A stretch of DNA of 64,000 nucleotides from Anderseniella sp. Alg231-50 (GCF_900149695.1 NZ_LT703003.1:2299200-2363199), one strand, 5' to 3'; shown: positions 52,558 through 62,336, counted from the first letter of the stretch. Made by a program: numbers and translations. Notes: a model not told the origin generated them from the sequence alone.

Positions 52558-54339
52558 GTGGATACGATCTTGTCAGACAGACGTCATAGCAAAAGGAAAA
52601 GAGCGGACAGGCGAAATGCCCGCTACCTTCACCTGCTTGTACCGATAGCTGTTATCATGATGGCGGCGCTGCTGAACTGGATCGAAAGGCAGCACATCGA
52701 CCTTGAAGGTGCGGATCAGCAAGTTGAGTTCACCCGTGCATCGCAACAACTGGTCAACACGATTTCAACGGTTTCCGGCACCGGCAGGAAATCGCAGACA
52801 GTCCGTCTCGGTTTGTTGAACTCCATAGCGTCTCGTCCGCAAGTCGAGTGTGCCGTACTGTCATTCCCCAACGGCAAGAACCTCGTGAGCGGCAAGGCCA
52901 AGGCCACATGTGCTGAATGGGTAGACAAGGCGGAAACCGCCATTGCGAAACACAATGGCTATACACTGAAAGTCTACCACACCAGGACCCTGCTGGAGCG
53001 GTCCCATGAAATATTCTTGCGGCTGACCCTGGTCGCCCTCTTATGCGGATTGTCGCTGGCAATCGTGTTCAACAGCCTGTTCCATGATCTGTATATAAAG
53101 CGTGAGCTGCTTTCCACGTTCAAGGCGCAAAAACGGGCCCAGCGCGCGCGTGCCGTTGCTGAACGGGTCGCAACTGAGGCCGAGGCCCACAGTCACGCAA
53201 AGAGCGACTTCCTGGCGACAATGAGTCATGAAATCCGCACACCGCTAAACGGCATTGTCGGCATGGCAACCTTGTTGTCGGATAGTTTGAATGATGAAAC
53301 CAAACGTGGTTACGCGCAGATGATTTCCACGTCCGGCCATGCGTTGCTGGACATTCTCAATGATTCACTTGACCTGTCCAAGATTGATGCCGGCAAGCTG
53401 ACCATGCGACCGGAAACCTGCGACCTGAAGCAGTCCATCTCCGAAGCCATTGACCTGTTCAACATCCGCGCCCGGGAAAAGGGCATCGACCTGGTATGCG
53501 ATCTTGACGATAATCTGCCCGGATTTGTGCAAGTCGATCCGATGCGGTTGCGGCAACTGCTGACCAACCTGATCTCCAATGCCATAAAGTTCACCGAACA
53601 TGGTGGTGTCGTACTGAATGCAAGTGCGGTGCATAACGCTACAAGACCCGGCCATGCCAACGTCTGTATCGAGATAACCGATACGGGCATTGGCATTGGA
53701 AAAGACAGCCTTGCCGAAATATTCGATCGTTTTTCACAGGCCAGCCAGTCATCCCACATACAGGTTCAAGGCACCGGCCTCGGTCTGGCCATCTGCCGCG
53801 AGATTGCCCAGCTCATGCACGGCAGCATCGAGGTCAGCAGCAAGCTGGGTGAAGGCACGACATTCACCGTCAATCTCAGTGTGCCCGTCGTTGAGCAATC
53901 ACACCTGGGCCAGCAGGCCGCTACCCAACCCGTCAGCCAGGCCGCACAACGCAGTGCCGCCAAGATAATGCTGGTCAACAACAATTCCAGCGTCGCTTAC
54001 GATATAAAGGCCCGGCTGGAACAGCGCGGTTACAAGATCAGCCACGTCGCCAATTACAGCCAGGCACTGAACGGCCTGCGCAAAGGTCACACCGGCCCCG
54101 TCATTGCCAACCTGGACCAGAACCAGGACGTATCGGAAGAGGTCAACAAGTTCCTCGCAGAAGCCGGTCAGCGGCGGGTCAAGACGATCGGCATTTCAGA
54201 TCGTCCGGCCTCACTGGACCACGCATTGACGAACCAGGTTGACGCATTGGTGGTAACCCCGGGTCCATGGGACGACCTGTTGCGGGAAGTAGCCTTTGCC
54301 TGCATGGACATGGAAAACACTGTTCCCGACGCCGCCTAG
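52558..54339 (+). CDS. Membrane sensor histidine kinase with degenerate receiver domain
   Basis: A 593-residue kinase starting at GTG. Two membrane helices (about 23-41 and 151-173) enclose a periplasmic domain of about 110 residues with Cys98 and Cys118. A coiled coil (185-212) leads to HisKA with His224 (ATMSHEIRTPLNG), then HATPase_c with the N box (NLISNAIKF, 337-345), DTGIGI (375-380) and GTGLGL (405-410). Residues 468-583 have the receiver fold, but the acidic pair is replaced by Asn (MLVNNNSS) and the conserved Lys by Thr567 (VVTPGP), so normal phosphotransfer to this domain looks unlikely. No response regulator gene is adjacent. Confidence 0.9.
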   Translation: MDTILSDRRHSKRKRADRRNARYLHLLVPIAVIMMAALLNWIERQHIDLEGADQQVEFTRASQQLVNTISTVSGTGRKSQTVRLGLLNSIASRPQVECAVLSFPNGKNLVSGKAKATCAEWVDKAETAIAKHNGYTLKVYHTRTLLERSHEIFLRLTLVALLCGLSLAIVFNSLFHDLYIKRELLSTFKAQKRAQRARAVAERVATEAEAHSHAKSDFLATMSHEIRTPLNGIVGMATLLSDSLNDETKRGYAQMISTSGHALLDILNDSLDLSKIDAGKLTMRPETCDLKQSISEAIDLFNIRAREKGIDLVCDLDDNLPGFVQVDPMRLRQLLTNLISNAIKFTEHGGVVLNASAVHNATRPGHANVCIEITDTGIGIGKDSLAEIFDRFSQASQSSHIQVQGTGLGLAICREIAQLMHGSIEVSSKLGEGTTFTVNLSVPVVEQSHLGQQAATQPVSQAAQRSAAKIMLVNNNSSVAYDIKARLEQRGYKISHVANYSQALNGLRKGHTGPVIANLDQNQDVSEEVNKFLAEAGQRRVKTIGISDRPASLDHALTNQVDALVVTPGPWDDLLREVAFACMDMENTVPDAA

Positions 54340-54375
54340 ACCCCGCATGAATGCCTCGCGCGTGCGATACCGGAT

Positions 54376-55467
54376 TTATACGCGGGAATCGGACAACTGC
54401 CGTGCCGCCCTCATGCCGGCAGCCAGCGCGCCCTCTATGAGACCGGGGCTGACATCAGAAGTCTCAGCAGCAGCGAATACGATACGGCCATCGGCGCCGG
54501 ACTGACGTAAAATCTCGGGCCCGACATCAGGATGGGTCATTGGCTCTGCCAGATCGTAAGGTGTGCAGATAAACCGGTTCGCCGCCCAATCCTCCACATG
54601 TATCTGAGTTGGGCGTGCCGCCGGTTCTCCGAAACAGCGCACGAGCTGGTCGATGATTTCGCCATTCAGCCCATCCCTGTTTGCAGCCCGCATGTCATGC
54701 GGCCATCCGACAAAGCCGAATATGGCTGCAGGAGTTGCGTCCTCACCGCTTATGTCATGAGCTTCGGCCAGCGGTCCGGCCGGGCTGGCAATGCGGCCGG
54801 ACAAACCCGCCTCACGCCAGAACGCGTCCGGATACACAACCAGCGCCTTGGCATGCACCGACATCCATGTCGGCGTGGCTCTCAGGGCATGAGCCAGTGC
54901 ATCCGGGAGAGCCGGCGACCAGTTGATGGAAGTCTCCGCAACCCGCAGCGGCGTGGCGACAACCACCTGAGCAGCGGAAAACACGGCACCTGACGCCTCG
55001 ACCCTGACACCTGCTTCATCAGCCCTCACGGCCGTTACCGCGTGGCCTGTGCGCAATATGCCGTCAGGCAGTTGAGCCACCAGCGCATCGACCAGCGCGG
55101 TCGGTCCTCCCGCAATCCGGGCAATGCCATGCTGGCCGGGCACCGGTTGAAACTGCACCGGTGTCGAAGGGCCGTAATCAAGCGCCGTATTACCTGTCTC
55201 ATACTGCGGAAATGTATGTAGTCCAAGCCGCTCCAGCCACTGTCCGACAACGGGCTGATAGGATGGCCAAACCCATGTGGGTCCCAGATCGCCCAGCACA
55301 TCTCCGGTCTCCGGATCCACCAGCGACTGAATTCGCCCGCCGGGCCGGTCGGCAGCTTCGAGCAAAACCACAGAACGCCCCCGCTCCAGCAAAAGCGTTG
55401 CGGCAACAAGGCCGGACAACCCGGCGCCGATTACAATGACATCTGCGCCGGGGTTATCGTCACTCAC
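54376..55467 (-). CDS. Flavin amine oxidase family protein
   Basis: A 363-residue FAD protein with [37 protein letters not shown] at the N-terminus, [19 protein letters not shown] in the middle and [25 protein letters not shown] at the C-terminus, as in monoamine oxidases. It is shorter than the usual 430-460 residues, and the AGTE-type C-terminal motif is altered to AAAE. Start is a GTG overlapping the ettA stop (GTGA). Substrate unknown. Confidence 0.87.
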   Translation of the reverse strand: MSDDNPGADVIVIGAGLSGLVAATLLLERGRSVVLLEAADRPGGRIQSLVDPETGDVLGDLGPTWVWPSYQPVVGQWLERLGLHTFPQYETGNTALDYGPSTPVQFQPVPGQHGIARIAGGPTALVDALVAQLPDGILRTGHAVTAVRADEAGVRVEASGAVFSAAQVVVATPLRVAETSINWSPALPDALAHALRATPTWMSVHAKALVVYPDAFWREAGLSGRIASPAGPLAEAHDISGEDATPAAIFGFVGWPHDMRAANRDGLNGEIIDQLVRCFGEPAARPTQIHVEDWAANRFICTPYDLAEPMTHPDVGPEILRQSGADGRIVFAAAETSDVSPGLIEGALAAGMRAARQLSDSRV

Positions 55468-57119
55468 CGTGAGAACTGCTTGTACTTGATCCGCTTGGGC
55501 ATGACGGAGTCTTCACCCAGCCTGCGCTTTTTGTCTTCTTCATAATCGGCGAAGTTGCCCTCAAACCATTCCACATGGCTGTTTCCTTCAAAGGCCAGAA
55601 TATGGGTGGCCAGACGGTCGAGGAACATGCGGTCATGCGAAATCACGACCGCGCAGCCGGCATAGCTTTCCAGCGCCTCTTCCAGTGCCGCCAGGGTTTC
55701 GGTATCGAGGTCATTGGTGGGTTCATCGAGCAGCAGGACATTGGATCCCTTCTTCAGCATCTTGGCCAGGTGCACCCGGTTACGCTGGCCGCCGGACAAC
55801 GAGCCGACCTTTTGCTGCTGGTCACCGCCCTTGAAGTTGAAGGCCGAGCAATAGGCACGCGAGTTCTGTTCACGCTTGCCGAGATAGAAGATGTCATTTC
55901 CTTCGGAAATCTCTTCCCACACGGTCTTGTTGGAATCGAGCGTATCGCGGCTCTGATCCACATATCCAAGCTGCACGGTTTCGCCGACACGTATAGAGCC
56001 TTCGTCAGGCTGTTCCTGACCTGTGATCATGCGGAACAGCGTAGTCTTGCCTGCGCCGTTGGCCCCGATGATACCAACAATACCGCCCGGCGGCAGGCGG
56101 AACTCAAGCCCGTCGATCAGCAGCCGGTCACCATACCCCTTCTTGAGGCCTTCAACGTCGATGACGACATCGCCGAGCCGTTCACCCGGCGGAATGACGA
56201 TCTGGGCCGAGGTGGACTTGAGCCGGTTGTCATTGGCCTTGACCAGTTCGTCATAAGCCCTGATACGCGCCTTGGATTTGGCCTGGCGTGCTTTTGGCGA
56301 GGCGGCAATCCACTCCTGTTCCGCTTCCAGCGCTTTCTGGCGGGCCGCGTCCTCACGGCTTTCCTGCGCATAGCGCTTCGCCTTCTGGCCGAGATAGGCG
56401 GAGTAATTGCCTTCGTACGGGATACCACGGCCACGGTCGAGCTCCAGGATCCAGCCGGTTACATTGTCAAGGAAGTAGCGATCATGGGTGATGATCAGGA
56501 TGGCACCGGGATACTCGCGCAAATGGTGTTCCAGCCAGTTGACGCTTTCTGCATCCAGATGGTTGGTCGGTTCATCGAGCAGCAACAGGTCCGGCTTGCG
56601 CAACAACAGCTGGGTCAGCGCGACACGGCGGCGCTCGCCACCCGACAGCTTCGACACATCCGCATCACCGGGCGGGCAGCGCAGCGCATCCATTGCCTGT
56701 TCGACCTGGCTGTCCAGGTCCCACAGGTTCTGCGCGTCGATCTCGTCCTGCAGGCGGGTCATCTCGTCTGCCGTCTCGTCGGAGTAGTTCATCGCCAGTT
56801 CGTTGTAGCGATCAAGAACGGCCTGTTTTTCAGACACGCCTTCCATGACATTGCCCATGACGTCCTTGGCTTCGTCCAGCTGCGGTTCCTGCGGCAGGTA
56901 GCCCGAAGTTGCTCCCTCGGCCAGCCAGGCCTCACCGTTGAACTCCTTGTCGATGCCGGCCATGATGCGCAGCAGTGTGGACTTGCCCGCCCCGTTTGGC
57001 CCCAGCACGCCGATCTTGGCATCCGGGTAGAAGCTCAGGTGCACATCATCGAGGACCTTCTTGCCGCCGGAATAGGACTTCGACATGCCCTGCATGTGAT
57101 AGATGAATTGACGCGCCAT
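55464..57119 (-). CDS. ettA: Energy-dependent translational throttle protein EttA (ABC-F)
   Basis: Cytosolic ABC-F ATPase with two nucleotide-binding domains that binds the ribosomal E site and gates the first elongation step according to energy state. The 551-residue form from ATG 57119 starts [16 protein letters not shown]. Walker A motifs are GPNGAGKS (40-47) and GANGAGKT; signatures are [16 protein letters not shown] and [15 protein letters not shown]; the arm and linker region has [17 protein letters not shown]. The last residues [12 protein letters not shown] are a usual EttA ending. A long antisense frame over this gene is not real. Confidence 0.95.
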   Translation of the reverse strand: MARQFIYHMQGMSKSYSGGKKVLDDVHLSFYPDAKIGVLGPNGAGKSTLLRIMAGIDKEFNGEAWLAEGATSGYLPQEPQLDEAKDVMGNVMEGVSEKQAVLDRYNELAMNYSDETADEMTRLQDEIDAQNLWDLDSQVEQAMDALRCPPGDADVSKLSGGERRRVALTQLLLRKPDLLLLDEPTNHLDAESVNWLEHHLREYPGAILIITHDRYFLDNVTGWILELDRGRGIPYEGNYSAYLGQKAKRYAQESREDAARQKALEAEQEWIAASPKARQAKSKARIRAYDELVKANDNRLKSTSAQIVIPPGERLGDVVIDVEGLKKGYGDRLLIDGLEFRLPPGGIVGIIGANGAGKTTLFRMITGQEQPDEGSIRVGETVQLGYVDQSRDTLDSNKTVWEEISEGNDIFYLGKREQNSRAYCSAFNFKGGDQQQKVGSLSGGQRNRVHLAKMLKKGSNVLLLDEPTNDLDTETLAALEEALESYAGCAVVISHDRMFLDRLATHILAFEGNSHVEWFEGNFADYEEDKKRRLGEDSVMPKRIKYKQFSR

Positions 57120-57220
57120 GGCAGGCTCGTGCCCCTCTTTACTGAATATGTGGAATTGTCGTGCGGGTTTTAGCTGATGGGCGCGGTTTACGCAATCACC
57201 CACGTTGGGTCATGCCAAGA

Positions 57221-57249
57221 AGCCCGGCGCATGCAACTGCACCGGGCTT
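57221..57249. terminator. Hairpin between ettA and the DUF1508 gene
   Basis: AGCCCGG (57221-57227) and CCGGGCT (57242-57248) form a perfect 7-bp stem, about 50 nt after the DUF1508 stop. T-runs on either side are short (TTTC on the plus strand), so it is a modest terminator. Confidence 0.45.
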
Positions 57250-57301
57250 TCAAGTCCGAACTGGATATCAGATCATGGCTGTGTCAGCAGAACCCTGCTA
57301 C

Positions 57302-57613
57302 CTAGCCCTTGCCGGGCCAGCCATTGGCCATGGCATTGTTCTCGGCAGACTTCTTGCCCTTGTAACCCTCGGTGGCACGGCCAACCTGCTTGCCGTTCGA
57401 GGCAAAGCAGCGCCAGCGGTGCTCGCCCTTCTTGTCCTTGTAGAACTCCCATTTGTCACCTGACTTGGAGCCGCGATTGGCGTTTGACTGGCAGTCCTTC
57501 TTGTTCACATAGCCTTCCGAAGACGCACCGATGATTTCACCGTTCTTGGCCGTCTTGCGCCAGCGCCACTCACCCTTTTTATCTTCGTAGTATTCCGTTT
57601 TCACATCAGCCAT
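57302..57613 (-). CDS. DUF1508 (YegP-like) protein with two repeats
   Basis: A 103-residue protein made of two copies of the DUF1508 unit: residues about 6-48 (YYEDKKGEWRWRKTAKNGEIIGASSEGYVNKKDCQSN) and 55-98 (FYKDKKGEHRWRCFASNGKQVGRATEGYKGKKSAENN). YegP-type proteins are small and cytosolic, with a beta-beta-beta-alpha fold; no function is established. Confidence 0.87.
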   Translation of the reverse strand: MADVKTEYYEDKKGEWRWRKTAKNGEIIGASSEGYVNKKDCQSNANRGSKSGDKWEFYKDKKGEHRWRCFASNGKQVGRATEGYKGKKSAENNAMANGWPGKG

Positions 57614-57714
57614 CGCCGACCTTCTCCCAAAACGTTTGTTCTAGTAACGCGGACAAAAAGAAATTGATTCGGTTGCAGAGTCACGTAGGGAATTTCAACG
57701 TAAGGATGCAGGAT

Positions 57715-58524
57715 TCATTGTGCTGAAGCCGGAGGCCTGGCAGATTTGGCTGCGGCTTCCGCCATGATTTTGCGCTGATAGCGTCCCTGCACCACATCCA
57801 CCAGCACCAGGGTGACCAGCACGAAATAGAATGTGGCCTTGCTCATGGAATCAATCTCGTAGCCGAAGAACGCCAGATGCGCCAGATGACCACCTTCACT
57901 CATCAGCATAATGCCGACCAGCAAAAGCACAAAAAGACCAAGCACTTCGTACATTCGGTTGCGTTCGAGGAAGCGTGCCACGTGCTCTGCCATCACCACC
58001 ATCAAGATACCTGACAGGACTATGGCAAGCGCCATGACCCAGAACACGTCGGTCAGGGCAATTGCCGACAGCACCGTGTCGAATGAAAACACGATGTTCA
58101 TGATCAGTATCCATATCAATGCGGAAATAACCGTGCGTTTGGAGCGGTTACCACCATTTTCACCCTGCAGGTCGTGCACCACAAGCATGTGGAAAATTTC
58201 CTTCAGCGCCGTATAGATCAGGAAAACGCCGCCGAGCAGGACAATGATCGCATGACCGTTTACGTCTGCACGGACAAATGGCAGGTCCAGTTTGAACAGC
58301 GAAGACTGGAATGCCGAGATCATCTGCAGCACCACGAACAGCAGCACTATCCGCAAGCCGATGGCCAGCACGATCCCCACCTGTCGGACGTATTTCTGCT
58401 TGTCCTCGGCAACCTTCTTGGCTTCGATCGAGATGTACAACAAGTTGTCGAAACCCAACACCGTTTCCAGCGCAGTCAGCACCATCAGTGTGAACAGGTT
58501 TTCGAGTGTGAATAATTCAAGCAT
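57715..58524 (-). CDS. TerC-family integral membrane protein
   Basis: A 269-residue protein with about seven helices. ETVLGFDNLLYISI and NIVFSFDTVLSAIALTD carry the paired Asp motifs within membrane helices that mark TerC proteins, linked to metal (manganese) export and tellurite resistance. The C-terminus is an Ala-rich cytosolic tail. No other ter genes are near, though a TerB-domain protein is encoded at 34206. Confidence 0.88.
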   Translation of the reverse strand: MLELFTLENLFTLMVLTALETVLGFDNLLYISIEAKKVAEDKQKYVRQVGIVLAIGLRIVLLFVVLQMISAFQSSLFKLDLPFVRADVNGHAIIVLLGGVFLIYTALKEIFHMLVVHDLQGENGGNRSKRTVISALIWILIMNIVFSFDTVLSAIALTDVFWVMALAIVLSGILMVVMAEHVARFLERNRMYEVLGLFVLLLVGIMLMSEGGHLAHLAFFGYEIDSMSKATFYFVLVTLVLVDVVQGRYQRKIMAEAAAKSARPPASAQ

Positions 58525-58552
58525 GTCTGATCCCCGGCATGTGGCGTGATTG

Positions 58553-58570
58553 ACTAGGTCATGGCCTAGT
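58553..58570. promoter_or_regulatory. Inverted repeat ACTAGG-N6-CCTAGT upstream of terC-type gene
   Basis: A perfect six-base dyad between the RNase T2 stop (58587) and the TerC start (58524), both minus strand. It holds two CTAG tetranucleotides, rare in such genomes. It may be an operator for the TerC gene. Confidence 0.35.
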
Positions 58571-58586
58571 GCTGATGAGTGTGAAC

Positions 58587-59330
58587 TTACTGAAGTCCAA
58601 CTGCGTCGACAACGCCTGACGGACAGCCTGGTTCCGTCGGCGATGATGCGGCGATCAGATCGGACAGCTTGCTGCCCGGCGATATGGTTCCGGACAGCCC
58701 GATAGTCAGTTCGACTATCAGTCGCCTGCCCTGGTCGTTCTTGCAGGCAACACGCACGCGGTCGCCTGCTCCCGGCCCGAAACTTTCGTCGAAGGCGGCA
58801 CGAATTTGTTCGCCGCTCAGCGTTTCGCCAATTCGTGCGGTGAACAGCTTTCGGACCTGTGAGGCGTTGAGTGCATCCATGAGGTGCAGTGAATCGGAGA
58901 AGTATTCTCCCGCATCGGTTCCGTCATAGCAGGTGCCGTGCTTGACCCATTCGTGCTTGTGCAGACCGGACCGGGTTCCCGGCATGACCTGCTGCAACCG
59001 GCGCCAGGTGGTCTGGTCAAGCCTGTCCCACGGCAAATCGTGCCAGCGTCGTTTCTTGTCCTTGCGAATGTCATTTTCAGACACACCGCAATAGGCCTTG
59101 CTGCGCGGTTGCGGCCAAAGCCCATGCAGCGTGAAGTGCGATGCATCAAACCGCGACGGGGTCTGAGAGCGACATTCCGGCAGCCGGGGCCGGGTTTCAC
59201 AGAACGCCGGTTGCCAACTGACTGCAAGCACGTACTGCGCCGGTCCAGCCGCCAGCTGCCGGTACCCGAAAAGTCCGGCGCCCAGCACCAGCATCAGCAG
59301 CACAAAATTTCTGGAGCCGGCCGACAGCAT
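58587..59330 (-). CDS. Ribonuclease T2 family protein
   Basis: A 247-residue secreted or anchored RNase. A hydrophobic N-terminus (7-28) is a signal or anchor. The two active-site segments are complete: HGLWPQ (69-74) and KHEWVKHGTC (125-134), giving the catalytic histidines and glutamate. Such enzymes cut single-stranded RNA through a 2',3'-cyclic phosphate, usually in the periplasm or outside. It starts three bases before the end of the methyltransferase gene upstream, so co-transcription is likely. Confidence 0.92.
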   Translation of the reverse strand: MLSAGSRNFVLLMLVLGAGLFGYRQLAAGPAQYVLAVSWQPAFCETRPRLPECRSQTPSRFDASHFTLHGLWPQPRSKAYCGVSENDIRKDKKRRWHDLPWDRLDQTTWRRLQQVMPGTRSGLHKHEWVKHGTCYDGTDAGEYFSDSLHLMDALNASQVRKLFTARIGETLSGEQIRAAFDESFGPGAGDRVRVACKNDQGRRLIVELTIGLSGTISPGSKLSDLIAASSPTEPGCPSGVVDAVGLQ

Positions 59331-59333
59331 GGA

Positions 59334-60005
59334 TCAGGACGCTTTCCTGGCAACGAACACCGCCCAGAAATAATTGCGGTAGACCACATCCACCTGGCCA
59401 AAGCCTGCCCGCTGCAGCCACAACACCTGATCATCCAGGTCGGCATTGATATCCATCGCCTCCATGCGGGCCACGCCGTCTTCAAGGTCCTGCTCCAGCG
59501 CACCGGCGGCGAGCGCATCCTTCCTCCACACCCGCATGTGAATGTCCTGTACGGCTTGCGAGCATGCCTGTACCTGATCGATGTTGACGAATGTGCCGCC
59601 CGGGTTCAGGGCAGCGCACACATTGGCGAATACCTCGCGCTTTGCTTCATGCGGCAAATGGTGAATGACGAAGGACGAGATCACCCGGTCCCAGCCGATA
59701 CCGAACTCCCCGGTAACAATATCCAGCTCACGGAACGAGAACCTTGGGTCCGCGCCAAACCTGGCACGTGCTTCATCCAGCATCGGCACCGACAGGTCTG
59801 ACAGTTCCACCTTGCAGTCGGGATGGGCATTGACCACTTCCTGCGAAAACCCGCCTGTGCCGGCACCGAGATCAAGCACCCGGGCGCCCTGCACCTGGTC
59901 AAGCTCAAGCGCCTGGACCGCAGCGCCGTAAAGATCGTCATAGTCCGGTATCAGCGCATGGCGCGACCGGTCATAGGTGGCCGCAGCTTTGTCAAATCCG
60001 GGCAT
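59334..60005 (-). CDS. Class I SAM-dependent methyltransferase
   Basis: A 223-residue methyltransferase with the SAM motif VLDLGAGTGGFSQEVV near 40-55, then VELSDLSVPMLDEARARFG and WDRVISSFVIHHLPHEAKREVFANV. The ATG at 60005 with GAGG upstream is preferred to TTG at 60011. Substrate unknown. It is divergent from the nitroreductase gene, and the tandem operator lies between them. Confidence 0.87.
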   Translation of the reverse strand: MPGFDKAAATYDRSRHALIPDYDDLYGAAVQALELDQVQGARVLDLGAGTGGFSQEVVNAHPDCKVELSDLSVPMLDEARARFGADPRFSFRELDIVTGEFGIGWDRVISSFVIHHLPHEAKREVFANVCAALNPGGTFVNIDQVQACSQAVQDIHMRVWRKDALAAGALEQDLEDGVARMEAMDINADLDDQVLWLQRAGFGQVDVVYRNYFWAVFVARKAS

Positions 60006-60082
60006 GTTCAATCCTCGCTCCTGGCTTGCATCTTTCTAACCCTGACCGGCATCACGTTTCCACCCTCAAGATCACACTTGCA

Positions 60083-60124
60083 TTTAGTACGATTTCGTAT
60101 TAATTAATTCGATATCGTACTAAA
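60083..60124. promoter_or_regulatory. Tandem 20-bp palindromic operators, 42-bp near-perfect palindrome
   Basis: Two abutting sites, 60084-60103 and 60104-60123, both fit TTAnTnCGAnnTCGnAnTAA, and the whole 42 bp is itself palindromic apart from four positions. It lies 15 bp upstream of the nitroreductase ATG, where a bound protein would block transcription. The operon's own MarR-type gene (61239) is the obvious regulator; the divergent methyltransferase gene may also be affected. Confidence 0.7.
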
Positions 60125-60139
60125 TTGAAAGGTAATGCC

Positions 60140-61246
60140 ATGACAATGTCCCGACGCAAGGCAATCAGTCTGATAGGTGGCGGCGTCGTTCTCGCCGCCG
60201 CAGCATCCGCAACCGGTTTTCTCGCAACCCGCACTCCACACAAGGCACTTGAGCCGTGGACGGCGGCGGGCAGTTATTCGGAACCGAGGAAATTCGCACT
60301 GTCCTACGCCGTCCTGGCGCCCAACCCACACAATCGGCAACCCTGGATTGTTGACCTCAGGCAGGACGGAAAAGTTGTCCTGTTGCGCGACAAACAACGC
60401 GACCTGCCGATGACAGATCCACACAACCGGCAAATTATCATCGGGCTGGGCTGCTTTCTGGAACTGATGAGTATTGCAGCTGCACACAAGGGATTTGATG
60501 TCCAGCACGACGTTTTCCCTCACGGCGAAGATGGTCCGGTTGCCGTGTCGACCTTCAAGCCGGGCGCACAGGCTGATCCGCTGTTCGCACAAGTCATGCA
60601 GCGGCGATCCTGCAAGGAACCGTTCGAAGACAAGCCTGTTCCCGCTGAACTCGCCGCAGATCTCTCAGGCTTTGCAACGATCATCAACCAGGCAGAACCT
60701 GTCGCAGCCCTCCGCAAATTGACCTGGGATGCCTTCATGGTCGAAGTGCTGACGCCACACACCATGCGCGAAAGCGTGGACCTGATGCGCTTCGGCAAGG
60801 CCGAGATCAATACCAATCCCGACGGCATCGACCTGGGCGGTCCGTTACTCGAAACCCTGATGCTGACTGGCCAGCTCACCCGCGAAGATCAACTGGATCC
60901 ATCCTCGAATGGTTTCAGACAAGGCATTGAGATATACCGGGACATGCTGGCGGCAACGCCTGCCTATGCCGTCCTTACCAGCCCAGCCAACACCCGTGCC
61001 GACCAGATTGAAACAGGGCGAAGATGGCTGCGGCTCAATCTCATGACCACCCGCCTTGGCCTCGCATTACACCCGGTCAGCCAGGCCCTGCAGGAATACC
61101 CCGAAATGGCGGAGCACTATAAGTCGGCCCACGACATGCTGGCCCAACCCGGTCACACCGTGCAGATGCTGGGTCGACTTGGTTTTGGGCCGGAGGTACA
61201 AGAAACACCCCGGTGGCCACTCGAGACCCGTATTGCGCATGGATGA
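60140..61246 (+). CDS. Nitroreductase-fold (Acg-like) protein with Tat signal
   Basis: A 368-residue protein with a twin-arginine signal (MTMSRRKAISLIGGGVVLAA, 1-20) and a double nitroreductase-like domain. APNPHNRQPW near residue 60-70 corresponds to the FMN-binding opening of nitroreductases, and RWLRLNLMTTRLGLALHPVSQALQEYPEM to the C-terminal helix region. Export of a folded, cofactor-bearing protein fits the Tat signal. First gene of an operon with marR and rhtB-like genes; its stop overlaps the regulator's start by eight bases. Confidence 0.82.
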   Translation: MTMSRRKAISLIGGGVVLAAAASATGFLATRTPHKALEPWTAAGSYSEPRKFALSYAVLAPNPHNRQPWIVDLRQDGKVVLLRDKQRDLPMTDPHNRQIIIGLGCFLELMSIAAAHKGFDVQHDVFPHGEDGPVAVSTFKPGAQADPLFAQVMQRRSCKEPFEDKPVPAELAADLSGFATIINQAEPVAALRKLTWDAFMVEVLTPHTMRESVDLMRFGKAEINTNPDGIDLGGPLLETLMLTGQLTREDQLDPSSNGFRQGIEIYRDMLAATPAYAVLTSPANTRADQIETGRRWLRLNLMTTRLGLALHPVSQALQEYPEMAEHYKSAHDMLAQPGHTVQMLGRLGFGPEVQETPRWPLETRIAHG

Positions 61247-61694
61247 CAAGACCAGATCGACCTATTTCAGCTTCTTCAACGAGATCGGCATCATCAGCCA
61301 GCTCAGCCGCACCATCCTGGAAAACCGCTTGCCCGACAGTATGCTGGTCTCGCATTTCTCGGTGCTCAATCATTTGATCCGCGTTGCGGACGGCCGCACG
61401 CCGCAGGATATCGCACGGGCCTTTCAGGTGCCGAAAACGTCCATGACCCACACGCTTTCCGTGCTCGAAAAACACAATCTCGTGGAGATGAGGCCCAACC
61501 CGAAAGATGGTCGCAGCAAGAATGTGTGGATCACCGGCAAGGGCCGCGAGTTTCGTGATCACGCCATCAGCGCAATGGATCAGGATATTGAAAAGTTGTC
61601 CGGCTTGCTTGCAGCAGTGGATGTTGCCACCCTTACCGAGCAGCTTGCAACCATCCGCAAGATCATGGATGCTTCGCGCGATGAAGCTGAGTGA
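61239..61694 (+). CDS. MarR-family transcriptional regulator
   Basis: A 151-residue winged-helix regulator: helices at 15-50, HTH at about 55-80 (TPQDIARAFQVPKTSMTHTLSVLEKHNLVEMRPNPKDGRSKNVWITGKG) with the wing DGRSK, then a C-terminal dimerisation helix. Starts inside the 3' end of the nitroreductase gene (ATG 61239), showing translational coupling. Its likely target is the tandem palindrome at 60083-60124. Confidence 0.9.
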   Translation: MDDKTRSTYFSFFNEIGIISQLSRTILENRLPDSMLVSHFSVLNHLIRVADGRTPQDIARAFQVPKTSMTHTLSVLEKHNLVEMRPNPKDGRSKNVWITGKGREFRDHAISAMDQDIEKLSGLLAAVDVATLTEQLATIRKIMDASRDEAE

Positions 61695-61715
61695 GCGTTT
61701 GATGGGCAGCCCAAA

Positions 61716-62336
61716 ATGGAGTTTCTGATCCCCCTGATCACACTGTGGGCGGCACAACTGCTGGCGGCGATCAGCCCGGGCCAGTCATTCGTGCTGGTCT
61801 CCAAGCTTGCCCTGTCAAACCCGCGCCCCGTCGCCCTGGCCGCCGTCCTGGGACTCGGTGCCGGTACCATCATCTGGTCAACCGCAGCTATAGCCGGCCT
61901 CGCCATTGTGCTTGAACACGCTGCATGGGCCTATACTGCCTTCAAGATCGCCGGCGGCGTTTATCTGCTGTTTCTGGCCATCATGCTGTGGCGGCACGCC
62001 GGCGACCCGGTTGAACTGGATCCGGCCAAACAAAAAAAGGTGCGTCCATGGCCCGCGTTCATGCTCGGTCTTGCCACGCAACTGGCCAATCCCAAGGTCA
62101 TTGTGTTTTTTGGCTCAATTTTCGTGGCATTGCTGCCTGCTCATTCACCCTTGTGGGTTTATGTGGTTGCGGTTGTCATCGTGTTCGGCAACGAGATCGG
62201 CTGGTACGCCGTCGTCGCCATGCTGTTTTCCGTGCGCAAATCCCGCAATGCCTACATCGCCGCCAAGACCTGGATCGACCGGGCTATGGGAGGTTTCCTT
62301 GGATTGATCGGCGCCCGGTTGATTGCTGACGCCTAG
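61716..62336 (+). CDS. LysE/RhtB-family exporter
   Basis: A 206-residue membrane protein with six helices: LLAAISPGQSFVLVSKLAL holds the family SPGQ variant of the TPGP motif, and FMLGLATQLANPKVIVFFGSIFVALL the second conserved part. It is the third gene of the nitroreductase-marR operon. Its stop codon TAG is formed by the terminal CTAG of the repeat element that begins at 62333. Confidence 0.88.
   Translation: MEFLIPLITLWAAQLLAAISPGQSFVLVSKLALSNPRPVALAAVLGLGAGTIIWSTAAIAGLAIVLEHAAWAYTAFKIAGGVYLLFLAIMLWRHAGDPVELDPAKQKKVRPWPAFMLGLATQLANPKVIVFFGSIFVALLPAHSPLWVYVVAVVIVFGNEIGWYAVVAMLFSVRKSRNAYIAAKTWIDRAMGGFLGLIGARLIADA

Noticed and set aside
55575-57173. 532-codon plus-strand open frame
   Set aside because: Antisense shadow of ettA, whose two ABC domains are unmistakable.
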